From Atriophallophorus winterbourni (lineage: Eukaryota > Platyhelminthes > Trematoda > Plagiorchiida > Microphallidae): DNA of 64,000 nt. Under the pieces are notes generated by a model that did no database searches, was not told where the DNA came from, and saw nothing but the letters and a program-made list of their open reading frames with translations. Shown one piece after another: positions 37,551 to 45,873 of this stretch (the stretch's first letter is position 1; every line of letters starts with the position of its first letter). The stretch covers positions 126,045 to 190,044 of the forward strand of contig JACCGJ010004944.1 of the NCBI GenBank assembly GCA_013407085.1, in the 5' to 3' direction. A program made the translations under genes and the position numbers.

Positions 37551-40500
37551 ATCATTTAAAAATGAAAAAGTGCCACCCAGCAATGCACGAGAAAAAGAAA
37601 GAAAAAGGTGCAATATGAGGGGGGATTTTTTGTCCATTGTTCCACATGTCGATTTCTTGGGTTTTTTTGATATTTTTCACAAATTTGATTTATGGCGTGG
37701 ATGCAATTATTCTCTCCCGTGCCAAAGATCCAATGTCGAGCGTGTTACACTATTCTGTGGTTGAGAAACCTGATCGTTTTCTCTGCGGAATTGCTGGCAT
37801 TCTATGCCAGCATCGGCTTACTGATATAGAAGTCTGTCTTTAGGTGTAAGCTTCAAAGATCCACTAATAAAGAAATGCGGTTGTTTGTTCGTTAACGATG
37901 GATTGGACACGCTCTAAGAAAGTTTGCTCATCGTTAACCGTACTTGTGCTGGGCTGCAGAGCCTAGTAGCTTCTAAACGACCTTGCGACCAGTCAGAAAT
38001 AAACCAACGCCTTTCTTTAGATGTTTTTAATCAATAACTTGATTTTGAACGGTGAGCTTCTGTGTGGTTGCTGAACTCCATTTGAACATCTGATCAGCGA
38101 TGCCATCACCCATACATTGGATCTCCGAAGTGTGTAATGCGGAAAATTTAAACTCAAACCTTCCTGGTATTCTGTATATTAATAAACAATTGCACCTAAT
38201 GGAATGGTCACATTAATTGTAAGCTGTCATGAAGTTCAACAACGAGAATTGACATGCGAAGCTCGTAACCTCGCTCCCTTTGCTAGCAAATTAAGATTTG
38301 TTCTGTAACCCCCTGACCGGTAATCATTTTCATTCAATCGCACACTGCAATCTTGCTGTCATTATCACTTCCATTTACATTTGCAAGTTCTGACAAGCTG
38401 ACAGTCTCTCTGTATTCTAGGAGTTTAACTTTACCCTTCGAAATCAATTTGTACATACCACCTATCTCATTCGTCGCTGGATGCTGCGTACATTCTATGT
38501 TTGCTGAATTGTCTGTGTGCGTTTTGACTACAGTCCTCAGCTGGATTTTACTGAATTGGAGCCTCCTTTTGCAATCTTATTTCCGCTTTCCATTCCAATT
38601 GTCTACTATAGTGGCTAGTTACGCTTAAAGATGTCTGAAAACTGTATTCACTGGCGGTCTTGCTGTAAAGATCTTGGCGTGTTTGCTTAATCCTATATGT
38701 TGACGGGAAAGCAAGTCGTGATACTTGTCAGTGAAAGACGAAGGGGGCTATCATGTCGTTCTAATCGTTCTCGAAACCCGATTGGTTCATTTCAGGTGTA
38801 GGTAACCCATCCCATAGTTCCGTCCTTTCACATCTAGGATTTTATTGTGTTATGGTTGTATGACAGTTAAGCATTAAGTACTTGCTACTGGTTTAATGTT
38901 CTCCCTATTTGTAATGATTATAAATTGTCCACTGTTTCATTGACCACAATCCAGCTTACTTGCTACACATACCATGTGATTTGTAACCCAGTAACCAAAC
39001 GTATTCAATACATCCATTCGTTGTCGGCACTGATTGACACTTAGGCGAGTTTATGTATCAAAATTTCATGATTCCCACCATTATGTCTAATAATGCCACG
39101 ATGATGACTTTAAAGTATATATCGTCCAGTTGTTTCTCTTTATAACTTGGCTTGCATACTGCCCAACCATGTTATTTACTGTTTAATGAACGGCTGCGAT
39201 CGTTAAGTTTATTCTGTTTCACCCAATCCACTTTTCTTTCTACGTTGTAGAACAATGTCGCTGAAATCGATTGCACGCGTAAGAGCCTATTGATCCAAAC
39301 TCTCATGGACTTTTTCTTGTGAGTATCATTTTTTTCCACGTCTGAGCTTTTCTTCTTTTCCTCGCCGTTATATATATATATATATATATTCTATTTTTGT
39401 TCTCATCTTTCTAGGCCTGAGCATCCTGACAATATGTTGACCCACGTGCAGTCTATGATTGTTTGTCACTTTGCCTGGATCAGGCTTGTGCTTTCTTACC
39501 TATGATTGTCCGGCACTCTTCCTTGATCCGGCTTGCGATTTCATTCATACATATGTAAATTGAGATAGATATATAAATAACCAGATAGATAGATAGATAC
39601 GATAGATAGATAGATATATAGATAGATAGATATGTATGTATGAGAGCACAAGCCTGATCCAGGCAAAGTGCCGCACAGTCAGAGACTGCACGTGGGCTAA
39701 GATACCGTCAGGTTGCCCAGGCCTAGACAGATACGAGGAAGAAAAAAGAAAAGGAAATAGTAGTGAGACTCCAGCCTGTTTCAGTATGCAGTTCACTATC
39801 TCTGGCCAATCAATTTAGCACGGTGTTAGCCGCACAGCACAAAGTACTGCACGATTGCACATCCGTGCGATAGATAGATAGATAGAGTGCTAATTACAGT
39901 CTGTTTGCTCATTCTGTCACCGCTTTTACCCATTTCTTTCCCTCTTTAGCAAAACGCTACGGCACCCCAGCATTCAGATCAGCTATTTTGCTGCTGGTAT
40001 CGTTGCCCATTTATCTTGTCTCCCTAACGAAGTCTGGCTGGATGCTTTACAAACTTCCAAAGAGAGTTTTGTGAAAGCTTTGGTAAGCCGTTCATTTGTT
40101 TGTTATTTTACTAATCCCGATTCGAGAAGCCACTGACTTCGTGTATTTTTTGGTTTCTGTTGTCTATGCAGGAAATTTAAGACAACAATAGTGGTAGTGC
40201 GTTGTTCGAAGTGGGATTATAGCGTTGATTATCAGCGGAAAACGTATCAAACAATAAAATTTGTTGAATATTAAGCTCTTTCATCATCATCACAGACAGC
40301 ATTACATCGGTAGCGCGTACCGAATGCTTAACTGCCATACAACCATGAAAACGTAAAATCCTAAAAGATGGGGAAGGGTGGGACTTAAATAACTACGGAT
40401 TTGATAGAAGAGTAAACACAAACAAACTGGGATGAGGTGCCTACACCTCGAATGGAACATGCATTCAAACAAGTTTGGTGAGCGAGTAGAGCGACATCAG

Positions 40501-42071
40501 CATGGCAGCTTCCTTGCGTCTTTCACTGCCATGCATCATAACAAGCTTTTCTCGTCACTGCGCTTGACAACATACAAGGTTAAACAAACACTCCAAGAAG
40601 ATGCCTAGTGCAAGACCGCCATTGAACACGGTTTCGGGACATATCCTGAAGCGTAACTAGCCATTGTGATATCTGATCGCGGGAACACCAGCCTGGAAGA
40701 CGCGCTACACCGACTTTGGAAAGGTTACTAGTAAGGGTTTTTAACTGCTTATGCCATGTGACGGTTTGACCACCCCGAGATTTACGCCAATCGGGATGTG
40801 GCGTCGCAAAAAGAATCTGTTTCGGAAGTCCGTGGTCCGGCATCCGTAAAACGTGACCCAACCAGCGTAACCTATGCAGGTTGATTTGCTTCTCTATATC
40901 AACATTAAACAATTTAAATCACATTTAATTGCGAACGAAATAGCCATGATTTTTGATTGCTGAGAAATGTTGGAAGTCGTTCGAAATCACGCGGATTAAT
41001 GTGTAGAAAAAACCTTCTTAGTAAACAATCATGGGTACGAGGTACGTTAAATCTGCATCTGGTTCGTTCGATTTCGATCCACCATACCGATTTATCATAT
41101 TTTTCTCGTTACAGGGTCAAGCAGTCTGCGAATGGCAGCCGCCGCGATCTGAAATGGTAGCCTATCGTTCTTTCGCCCCGTTTCAACAGCTTGTGGGTCA
41201 TCCGGAAGCTTCTCTGGAAGTTCGTTTATGGGCTGTTTGGGCCATACATCAAATTCTGACGCGAAAAGGTAATTTTCAACATGTACAGTCTACGTCATTG
41301 ACCTTACTTTGTGGATTCATCAACTTTGAAACACACAGAGTTTATCAAAATCTTTACCTGGTATAGTAAATCGTAGATGTTAAGCAGCATCAGATTTCCA
41401 TTTTGTTTTATAGATGCGCTTATGAACTGGGTGTATAGACAAAATTATAGGCAACTTACCATTTAAATATTTGTTTATTCAGTGACGCCTTATATTCTGG
41501 CGATAGAATTGTCTCGCTACATGAAGCCGCCCCACCATAGTTTTTCATTATGTTTGGTATTCCTTCAGTATTTTAACACCGGTTTTTCTATTCAACACTT
41601 TGTTTAACCGTAAGTGGTTCCGCTGTGATTTCTTCTTTACTGTAACTCATTAAGCATTTACTTTTGAAATGTCGTAATCTCTTTTACAATGCAATCTTGA
41701 CATTTTCCCCTTTTTCAGAAGTTCGTTATGTTCCCATATTACGTAAATGCAATCTGCTTATGGTATTTTTACGTTACGTGACCGCTGTGGATGAAAACGT
41801 CTTGTGTGTGGATGCGGCTTCAAAAACATTTTCAGAACCATCATCCGAGATGGTCGTGGATAGCGGTTCCGATTTGGATATGGATGCCTCCTCTGATATC
41901 GCTTCTGTGCAACTGAGGTGTTCTGGTGATGATCTGCCCTCGGTACACCAAACGACTGTTGGTCTTCGTGCTTTTGTTGGTCCGGATCCCGCTCTGTTGT
42001 CTTGTGCGCGTCTTATTCGCACGATGGCCTTTGATATCTTGGATGCTGTCAATCGCCATAAGACCGACTGA
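22709..42071 (+). CDS. ZYG11B-like: ZYG11/ZER1-family protein, CUL2 E3 ligase substrate receptor (12 exons, ~842 aa)
   Basis: Exons: 22709-22730, 22796-23642, 23673-23790, 26002-26142, 27844-28074, 30270-30380, 31798-32085, 35115-35177, 39251-39318, 39950-40082, 41115-41268, 41719-42071. All junctions are GT-AG and the phases close without a stop. Residues about 70-300 are leucine-rich repeats ([38 protein letters not shown]). Armadillo-like repeats follow, with family signatures [47 protein letters not shown] and [11 protein letters not shown]...[10 protein letters not shown]. In animals, ZYG11B and ZER1 recruit N-terminal-glycine degrons to CUL2-Elongin B/C; that role is inferred by family. 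The start is a 22-nt first exon whose seven codons join cleanly to [13 protein letters not shown]. Oddity: an acidic Ser/Asp stretch (about residues 764-790) inside the last repeat, making it longer than the 744-766 aa human proteins. ZYG11 versus ZER1 is not resolved. Confidence 0.93.
23643..23672 (+). other. 30-nt micro-intron in the ZYG11-like gene
   Basis: GTTTGTGTG...ACTTTTCAG between GATGTGAG and GGCTCTAATT. Its length is a multiple of three and it has no stop, so retention would add [14 protein letters not shown] residues inside the last LRR. Removal restores the [10 protein letters not shown] continuity expected in the family. Confidence 0.75.
24480..24720 (-). repeat. dispersed repeat carrying a hammerhead-like motif (copy 1, ZYG11 intron 3)
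   Basis: Read on the minus strand, the unit runs from the hammerhead motif (24693-24652) into GTTTAACCCCAT about 100 bp downstream. The same order is seen on the plus strand at 46769-46900. It is antisense to the host gene. Confidence 0.65.
24652..24693 (-). ncRNA. hammerhead-ribozyme-like motif 1
   Basis: Minus strand, 5' to 3': stem I arm CCCTAC (24693-24688), core CTGATGA (24687-24681), stem II ATGC-AAACA-GCAC (24680-24668; TGC pairs with GCA), GAAA (24667-24664), stem III CCGG (24663-24660, self-complementary), cleavage UC (24659-24658), stem I arm GTTGTG (24657-24652). Core and cleavage triplet are intact; stem I pairs at four of six positions. This minimal-stem-III type is known from Penelope-like elements and retrozymes. 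Confidence 0.7.
24771..24819. repeat. 14-bp perfect stem-loop
   Basis: AGGTTGGCACGACC (24771-24784) and GGTCGTGCCAACCT (24806-24819) are exact inverted repeats with a 21-base spacer. It lies between the hammerhead repeat and a SINE copy, in an intron. Confidence 0.9.
24833..24937 (-). mobile_element. SINE-like repeat, copy 1 (3' part)
   Basis: On the minus strand this gives ...GGCCTGTGCAACCTGACAGC... AAGCCTGGCC family sequence ending at GCTTGTGCAT. It is diverged and truncated on its 5' side. Confidence 0.75.
28350..28447 (-). mobile_element. SINE-like repeat, copy 2 (3' part)
   Basis: Same family: plus-strand text GAGCACAAGCCTGATCCAGG to CAGGCCTAGACAGATATGAGG. The oldest ~130 bp at the 5' end are missing. 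It lies in ZYG11 intron 5. Confidence 0.8.
28590..28800 (+). repeat. LINE-derived repeat P, copy 1
   Basis: Shares with 31265-31495 the blocks CCGAACTGG, AACGCTTCGTCGGTCAC, CTGCCTTGTGGGTAAAG, GGGGTGGGACC, CCCCTACTTCGGT and GCCTACGTTCAACGATG. The reverse complement is at 43060-42950. It is probably a LINE untranslated or ORF1-end segment. Confidence 0.65.
29087..29153. repeat. (TA)n-rich microsatellite
   Basis: Alternating AT interrupted by GATTAA and GATA. The open frame across it (IYIYIY) is an artefact. Confidence 0.9.
29210..30060 (-). pseudogene. RTE-like LINE 5' region with endonuclease start
   Basis: Minus strand: a 5' untranslated-like block (30060-29700; the same sequence recurs at 43560-43150), then [17 protein letters not shown] (near 29490), the N-terminal endonuclease signature, then [19 protein letters not shown] (near 29320-29270) and [12 protein letters not shown]. 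It is broken by a frameshift near 29400. The element stops near 29200 beside the TA repeat. It belongs to a different LINE group than the CR1 copies. Confidence 0.78.
30830..31060 (-). pseudogene. RTE-like LINE RT C-terminal fragment
   Basis: The minus strand encodes [29 protein letters not shown], the characteristic C-terminal segment of RTE-type ORFs, followed by a stop. It lies in ZYG11 intron 6. Confidence 0.75.
31265..31495 (+). repeat. LINE-derived repeat P, copy 2
   Basis: Same blocks and order as 28590-28800, ending GTTCAACGATGATGACAATG. The GAT-rich end suggests a LINE 3' tail. Confidence 0.65.
32115..32360 (-). repeat. LINE 3'-end repeat Q (GATGAT tail), minus copy
   Basis: Minus-strand end ...TGGCAGTTGAACATTCGGTAC...GAAGATGATGAACACC matches 40470-40260 almost throughout, and matches plus-strand copies at 34690-34985, 36850-36962 and 38690-38905. 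Confidence 0.7.
33090..33230 (+). repeat. LINE 3'-end repeat with (GAT)n tail
   Basis: CTGGTTGTTGTTTGATACTTTATCGGGCTCCATACC then (GATGAT)n matches 36360-36445, which directly follows an RT fragment. It is therefore read as a LINE 3'UTR. Confidence 0.65.
34072..34166 (-). mobile_element. SINE-like repeat, copy 3 (3' part, diverged)
   Basis: Plus-strand text AGAAGCCTGGATCCATACAAAGTGC... GTGGGCTAAGATACTCTCGGGTTTCACAGGCCTAGG is a mutated family member. Confidence 0.75.
34690..34985 (+). repeat. LINE 3'-end repeat Q, plus copy
   Basis: AATCCTGTATGCTGTC... CATGGTTGTTTGGCAATTAAAC... CTTGCTACCGATGATGATAAC. Aligned by eye with 38690-38905 and with the reverse complement of 40470-40260. Confidence 0.6.
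35540..36450 (+). pseudogene. RTE-like LINE RT C-terminus and 3'UTR
   Basis: Encodes [20 protein letters not shown], then [19 protein letters not shown] (35600-35730), then after stops [22 protein letters not shown] and GHGLREML. This is the C-terminal third of an RTE-like ORF. Downstream it continues as 3'UTR to a GATGATGATAATGAG tail near 36445. Confidence 0.78.
36850..36962 (+). repeat. LINE 3'-end repeat Q, short copy
   Basis: ATGACAGTTAAGGACTCGGTACTTGCTACTAGTGTAATG matches the end of 38690-38905. Confidence 0.55.
37285..37990 (+). pseudogene. RTE-like LINE RT fragment interrupted by AT repeat
   Basis: [20 protein letters not shown] (37345-37410) parallels 35580-35640. After a palindromic AT tract (37475-37550) a further decayed piece, [11 protein letters not shown]... 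(37790 on), resembles the following RT segment. Confidence 0.6.
37475..37552. repeat. AT-rich palindromic microsatellite
   Basis: Three (TA)n runs separated by AATGATATAGATGATAT, in an intron of the ZYG11-like gene. Confidence 0.9.
38690..38905 (+). repeat. LINE 3'-end repeat Q, plus copy
   Basis: AATCCTATATGTTGACG... GTTATGGTTGTATGACAGTTAAGCATTAAGTACTTGCTACTGG. Same family as 34690-34985. Confidence 0.6.
39411..39500 (+). mobile_element. SINE-like repeat, copy 4 (3' part, with partial second unit)
   Basis: TCTAGGCCTGAGCATCCTGAC... CTGGATCAGGCTTGTGCTTTC, in the sense orientation of the element. A second shorter piece (CCGGCACTCTTCCTTGATCCGGCTTGCG, 39508-39538) follows, so two 3' ends lie in tandem. 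Confidence 0.75.
39565..39630. repeat. (GATA)n microsatellite
   Basis: GATA units that are duplicated on the far side of SINE copy 5 (39869-39888). Confidence 0.9.
39631..39868 (-). mobile_element. SINE-like repeat, copy 5 (full length)
   Basis: About 238 bp. On the minus strand it begins GCACGGATGTGCAATCGTGC and ends GCTTGTGCTCTCATACATACATA. It is inserted into a GATA repeat, with GATAGATAGATA on both sides as target duplication. It is one of the best full-length copies. Confidence 0.88.
40260..40912 (-). pseudogene. RTE-like LINE RT C-terminus plus 3'UTR and GATGAT tail
   Basis: 110 codons (40912-40580): [44 protein letters not shown]. The 3'UTR continues to repeat Q (40470-40260) and ends GATGATGATGAAAG near 40280-40275. 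This copy joins protein-coding end and 3' tail, so it identifies repeat Q as the 3'UTR of this LINE family. Confidence 0.85.
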
Positions 42072-42627
42072 CCGCGATTTGCTATTCTACCCCGGTCTTC
42101 ATCTTTTTGAGGTTTAACATTTTTCCGCTTTCTTTTGATTCTACTTTCAGATTATAATTCCACGTCCCTTGTTATTGACTTGTTCATCACACTCCGAAAT
42201 CGTTTTTGTGCTGCCGCGATTAGCCCTGCTGTGACGGCAGTCATTCTCCTGCACCGTCGGTTGTTCGAACCTATCCAAACGACATCACACATCCGTTTTA
42301 TGAATTGCAAACGTTACTATCAGAAACACTTAATGTTGACTTTTATTCTTTCCTGAAATACAACCAGGCCTTCTACCTATTTGGTTGTTCTTTTCTTTTA
42401 TAACCATAGGTATTTCGTCTTCATGGCTTAGTTGGACTGGTTATTTATGTTTATTTAACATGCTTCAATCGTTCTCAATTTTCCGTTGGATCTCGCGCTT
42501 AATTTCACAAGCTGAACATATTAACCTCAACCTGAGTGTTATTTTTCCCGTATTTTGATATACTTCCATCTTCACTTTGTTTCGCTAACATTGAATGTGA
42601 GACTTCCGCACTTGTATTACGTCAAGT

Positions 42628-42685
42628 AACCACAATCCGAAATCGTTTTTTGCGCTACCGCGATTAACCTTGCTGTGACGGGCAG
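42628..42685 (+). repeat. second copy of a ~55-bp segment (first at 42185-42240)
   Basis: CCGAAATCGTTTTTTGCGCTACCGCG... CTTGCTGTGACGGGCAG repeats CCGAAATCGTTTTTGTGCTGCCGCG... CCTGCTGTGACGGCAG, 440 bp apart, in direct orientation. The second copy runs straight into a SINE fragment. Confidence 0.8.
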
Positions 42686-42765
42686 TGCCGCACAGTCAGA
42701 GGCTGGACGTGGGCTAAGATACTGTCAGGTTGCCCAGGCCTACACAGATATGAGGAAGAACGTGT
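42686..42765 (-). mobile_element. SINE-like repeat, copy 6 (internal piece)
   Basis: Plus-strand text TGCCGCACAGTCAGAGGCTGG... CAGGCCTACACAGATATGAGGAAG. Unlike the others it lacks the 3' end and tail, so it did not arise by simple 5' truncation. Confidence 0.8.
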
Positions 42766-42949
42766 TATACTACTCTTCTGTACTATGGTTAATTTGGATA
42801 GTGATGTATTGTATATCGTGGCAATTTTTCACACGTTGAATACAGCTTACCGAATTTATATTTATTTTTACACAAGTCTTTACAGACGAAGTGCCAACAA
42901 GTATACCATGAAGAGGGTACATGATGAAAGAAAAATGTAGGTTCCATGG

Positions 42950-43560
42950 TTCTTGTTGAAGGCGACATACTACCCGGTTGCCAAGGCCGAAGTAGGGGGT
43001 TAGCTTAGGGGACCCCACCCGGAGCCTTTGACTCAAAAGTCTACCCGCAAGGCAGCGGTTTTTTCCTTCGTGAGAGCCGAGAGCGTGACCATTTTGAGGT
43101 TCTTGCGCCTCGTCTTGAAGTGCCTCGCCGATTGTTTGTTCGTACGCCTCTCGGAGCCTTTGCACGACCAGGTGCAACCTGCAAGGGCACCCCAACAAAA
43201 AGCAAGAGATTTTTCCTCAGGTTCACTACCGAAGCCTTTCCCGCATACCGGTATGCCGCAAGGCAGCGGAGGTTTGGAATCAGGGTTTTCACTTCCTTCC
43301 CTTAGATGGACTGCCCTCCCAGGCTGACGAGCTCCATCTACCCGGAGCAAACTGGTTTGAGGCGCCAGTCATCCGCCTTCGCCCCTTCTCCTGTCAGTAG
43401 AAGCAGTTCCGCCACGTGCAGGCCAGGAGCTGGGCTTTGGTTGTCAGAGGCTGTTTGAGACGCACGCCATATGGGAGCATTTTATAGACAGTGGGAGCTC
43501 ATCCCCACTGCCGCCCCCCGGCTGTGACAAACCTTGGAACCGAACATAGTATCTCAAGAG
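42950..43560 (-). mobile_element. RTE-like LINE 5' region joined to repeat P
   Basis: Minus strand: 43560-43150 matches the 5' block of the element at 30060-29700 (TCTATAAAATG... GTGCGTCTCAAACAGCCTCTGAC). 43060-42950 matches repeat P (GTGGGGTCCCCTAAGC, CTACTTCGGCC, GGCAACCGGGTAGTA). Where the other copy goes on into endonuclease, this one goes into repeat P, suggesting an internally deleted non-autonomous derivative. Confidence 0.65.
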
Positions 43561-43640
43561 CGTTTACTACCAGATAAAGTTACACCTTGGAGCGGTTAGA
43601 TGTGAGTCAGCAGACTCAGGTGATACGCAACTGATTACTG

Positions 43641-43680
43641 TATGGTATGGTATGGTATGAGAGCACAAGCCTGATCCAGC
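43641..43680 (-). mobile_element. 40-bp SINE stub with target-site duplication
   Basis: (TATGG)n plus GAGAGCACAAGCCTGATCCAGC, the extreme 3' end of the SINE on the minus strand. It is bounded on both sides by the same 13 bases, CAACTGATTACTG (43628-43640 and 43681-43693). Confidence 0.92.
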
Positions 43681-45484
43681 CAACTGATTACTGGGTCGCA
43701 ATGTTCAAAGAGCTGCGAATTAGAACTATCTTATCCATGATCGTATCAATAGAGGCATTAGATAATATTCAAGGTGCAAACTGCTCCTATTAGCCCATCA
43801 CTGGTAACACTATTGTTACTAAAAACACTTTCTTTTCACTTCAAGGACAGTACGGTTTTATCGTGCTTATTTAAAACATCTGGATACTCATACTCTTGAT
43901 ATGATTAATAGAACAACAGACCGCTTTACTGTAGTAGAACCCCCTTGCGACGATGAAATTCAACGGTAGCTAGAACAATCCTACTGCAGTCGTATTGTAT
44001 ATTAATACTTCAAAGATGGTTAAAAAAACAAGACTTTCTGATGTCGAAACGGTCACGTTATTTAATAATAATGAATGAGGATACTTCAATGATCCCCGAA
44101 GAATATCTCTTAGGTATTTCATTGACATACCGTTTCTCGAATTATCAAATGTGACTGCAAGCATTGCCCGATTGAATGTACCTGAATTCTCACTGCCTGC
44201 CTCAAGAGTAGCGTGTGTGTTAACGCCGAGCGACTCTCCGGAATACGCGAACTTATAAGCTGCCTTCCGAGGCTACTTGTACTCGTTGAATGATTTCTTC
44301 TTTGTTAGAATGTTCGCATTTCTACAACTTTTAATGCACTAAGGCTTTACACGGATTCGCTTCAATCTGTCACTTAATTTAGGACAGTAAGCTTGTCAAC
44401 CTGAATGGTTTTAAAGCACAGACCAAGGGTGCCTACTTACAAGAGCGGTTTCAGTCACTGATGGACCGCTTTTCGGCTGCACGCAAAGACTGAGTTGACC
44501 ATCATATGAATTGCATAAAGAAGACTAAATTCATCTTTATCTATTATCTACCATGGTCACACTTGAGCATTTCAGTGGGGAACAGCATATCACTTGGCAT
44601 ATCTCGATTCATGTTTTGCCGATAATCTTTCGATTGACACTAAGATCAATAATTTGATTGACTGTCAACTTGTTCCATTTGAATTTCTCTGTTTGGATTA
44701 ATCGCAAGATGACCGTGAGGATAAAAATTATTGTGCACACAATGTGTTTACTAAATACCCATTTCGTACACTAAATATGCTACGTGGTAGAGATTACTTG
44801 TCGACCGTTCACCTTAAAGGCATCGTTTGAAGCATAATGTTCAAGATGATGCTTCTCTAGTCTGCTGAATAATAGCTAAATTTGGACAAACGGCGCTTAT
44901 CAGTCGCTTACTGCATATCGCCGTAAAGTTGTAGATCTTGCTAATCTCGAATCATACTGTATAGTCATGTGAAACGTAAGGTAAAATTAATATGTGTTTG
45001 AGACGGACTTTCATCGTCAATGTCGATTGAAAATACCAACAACAACATATTCTTTCCTATGCTTTTAGTTCCAATATGACGGTGATCGCAAGTCAACCGA
45101 ATTTAGGTTAAATTTGCCACAAGCTAAACATGAATTTTTATCTATTGGTAATGCTCACATTTCCCTACTATCTATTATCCAAGCTAGCTTTCAAGGAAAT
45201 ACAGTTTCACGGTCTTGTCGTGCAAATCACTTGTTTTATTGATAACCTCTTTAAATGGTAGACAGCAAAATGCTCGTCCAAGATCGCTAACCACTTGATA
45301 TATGAATTTTTCTCGTCGACTTGACATATTTTATCTGCAGCCTCTAAGACCCTGCGACATTATGCTGACTCAGCTTTGTGCAGCCTACGTTTATTGCAAT
45401 CTTGCTTAGATATTATAACCTGGTTTTGCAAACGGTTATACTGTGCTGTAATACCTAGTTTTGTGTGCAAAACACTAACATTAC

Positions 45485-45686
45485 GTACCATGTGAGTATA
45501 CCTAAATTTAGTATATTATTCAGTTGCCCAAATATATTAGCCATGTTTACGTAGCGTTAATATATATATATATATATATACCACTGTACCATGTGAGTAT
45601 ACCTAAATTTAGTATATTATTCAGTTGCCCAAATATATTAGCCATGTTTACGTAGCGTTAATATATATATATATATATATACCACT
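45485..45686. repeat. perfect 101-bp tandem duplication
   Basis: 45485-45585 and 45586-45686 read identically, including a (TA)10 run at the same place in each. It is either very recent or an assembly artefact. Confidence 0.92.
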
Positions 45687-45873
45687 GTACCCTTTTTTTG
45701 TTTTCTTGCTGTTCTGCTATGTCACCAAGCTTACGTATCGACTAACTGAGCAATATGAAACGTTGATTTCTCCATCATGACCGCTAGTGCATTTTTATCA
45801 ATCTTGTTTAGTAAGCTATGCATTACTTGAACAAGTTTTATCTTTTCCTGAAACTATTTTTTCATCATTCAGC

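Larger units (their letters stand above)
42072..45484. other. intergenic region between ZYG11-like gene and TTC4
   Basis: Holds the duplicated segment 42185-42240/42628-42685, SINE pieces (42686-42765, 43641-43680) and a LINE 5' piece (43560-42950). The stretch 43700-45480 shows nothing recognisable. Confidence 0.5.

Noticed and set aside
42135..42356. Additional 3' exon of the ZYG11-like gene
   Set aside because: The frame at 42071 already ends in a stop at the expected C-terminus. The ORF has no family similarity, and part of it is a local duplicate.
44033..44060. TTCTGATGTCGAAACGGTCACG as a hammerhead
   Set aside because: It resembles core plus GAAAC and a GTC site, but there is no stem II between them and no complementary stem I arm.
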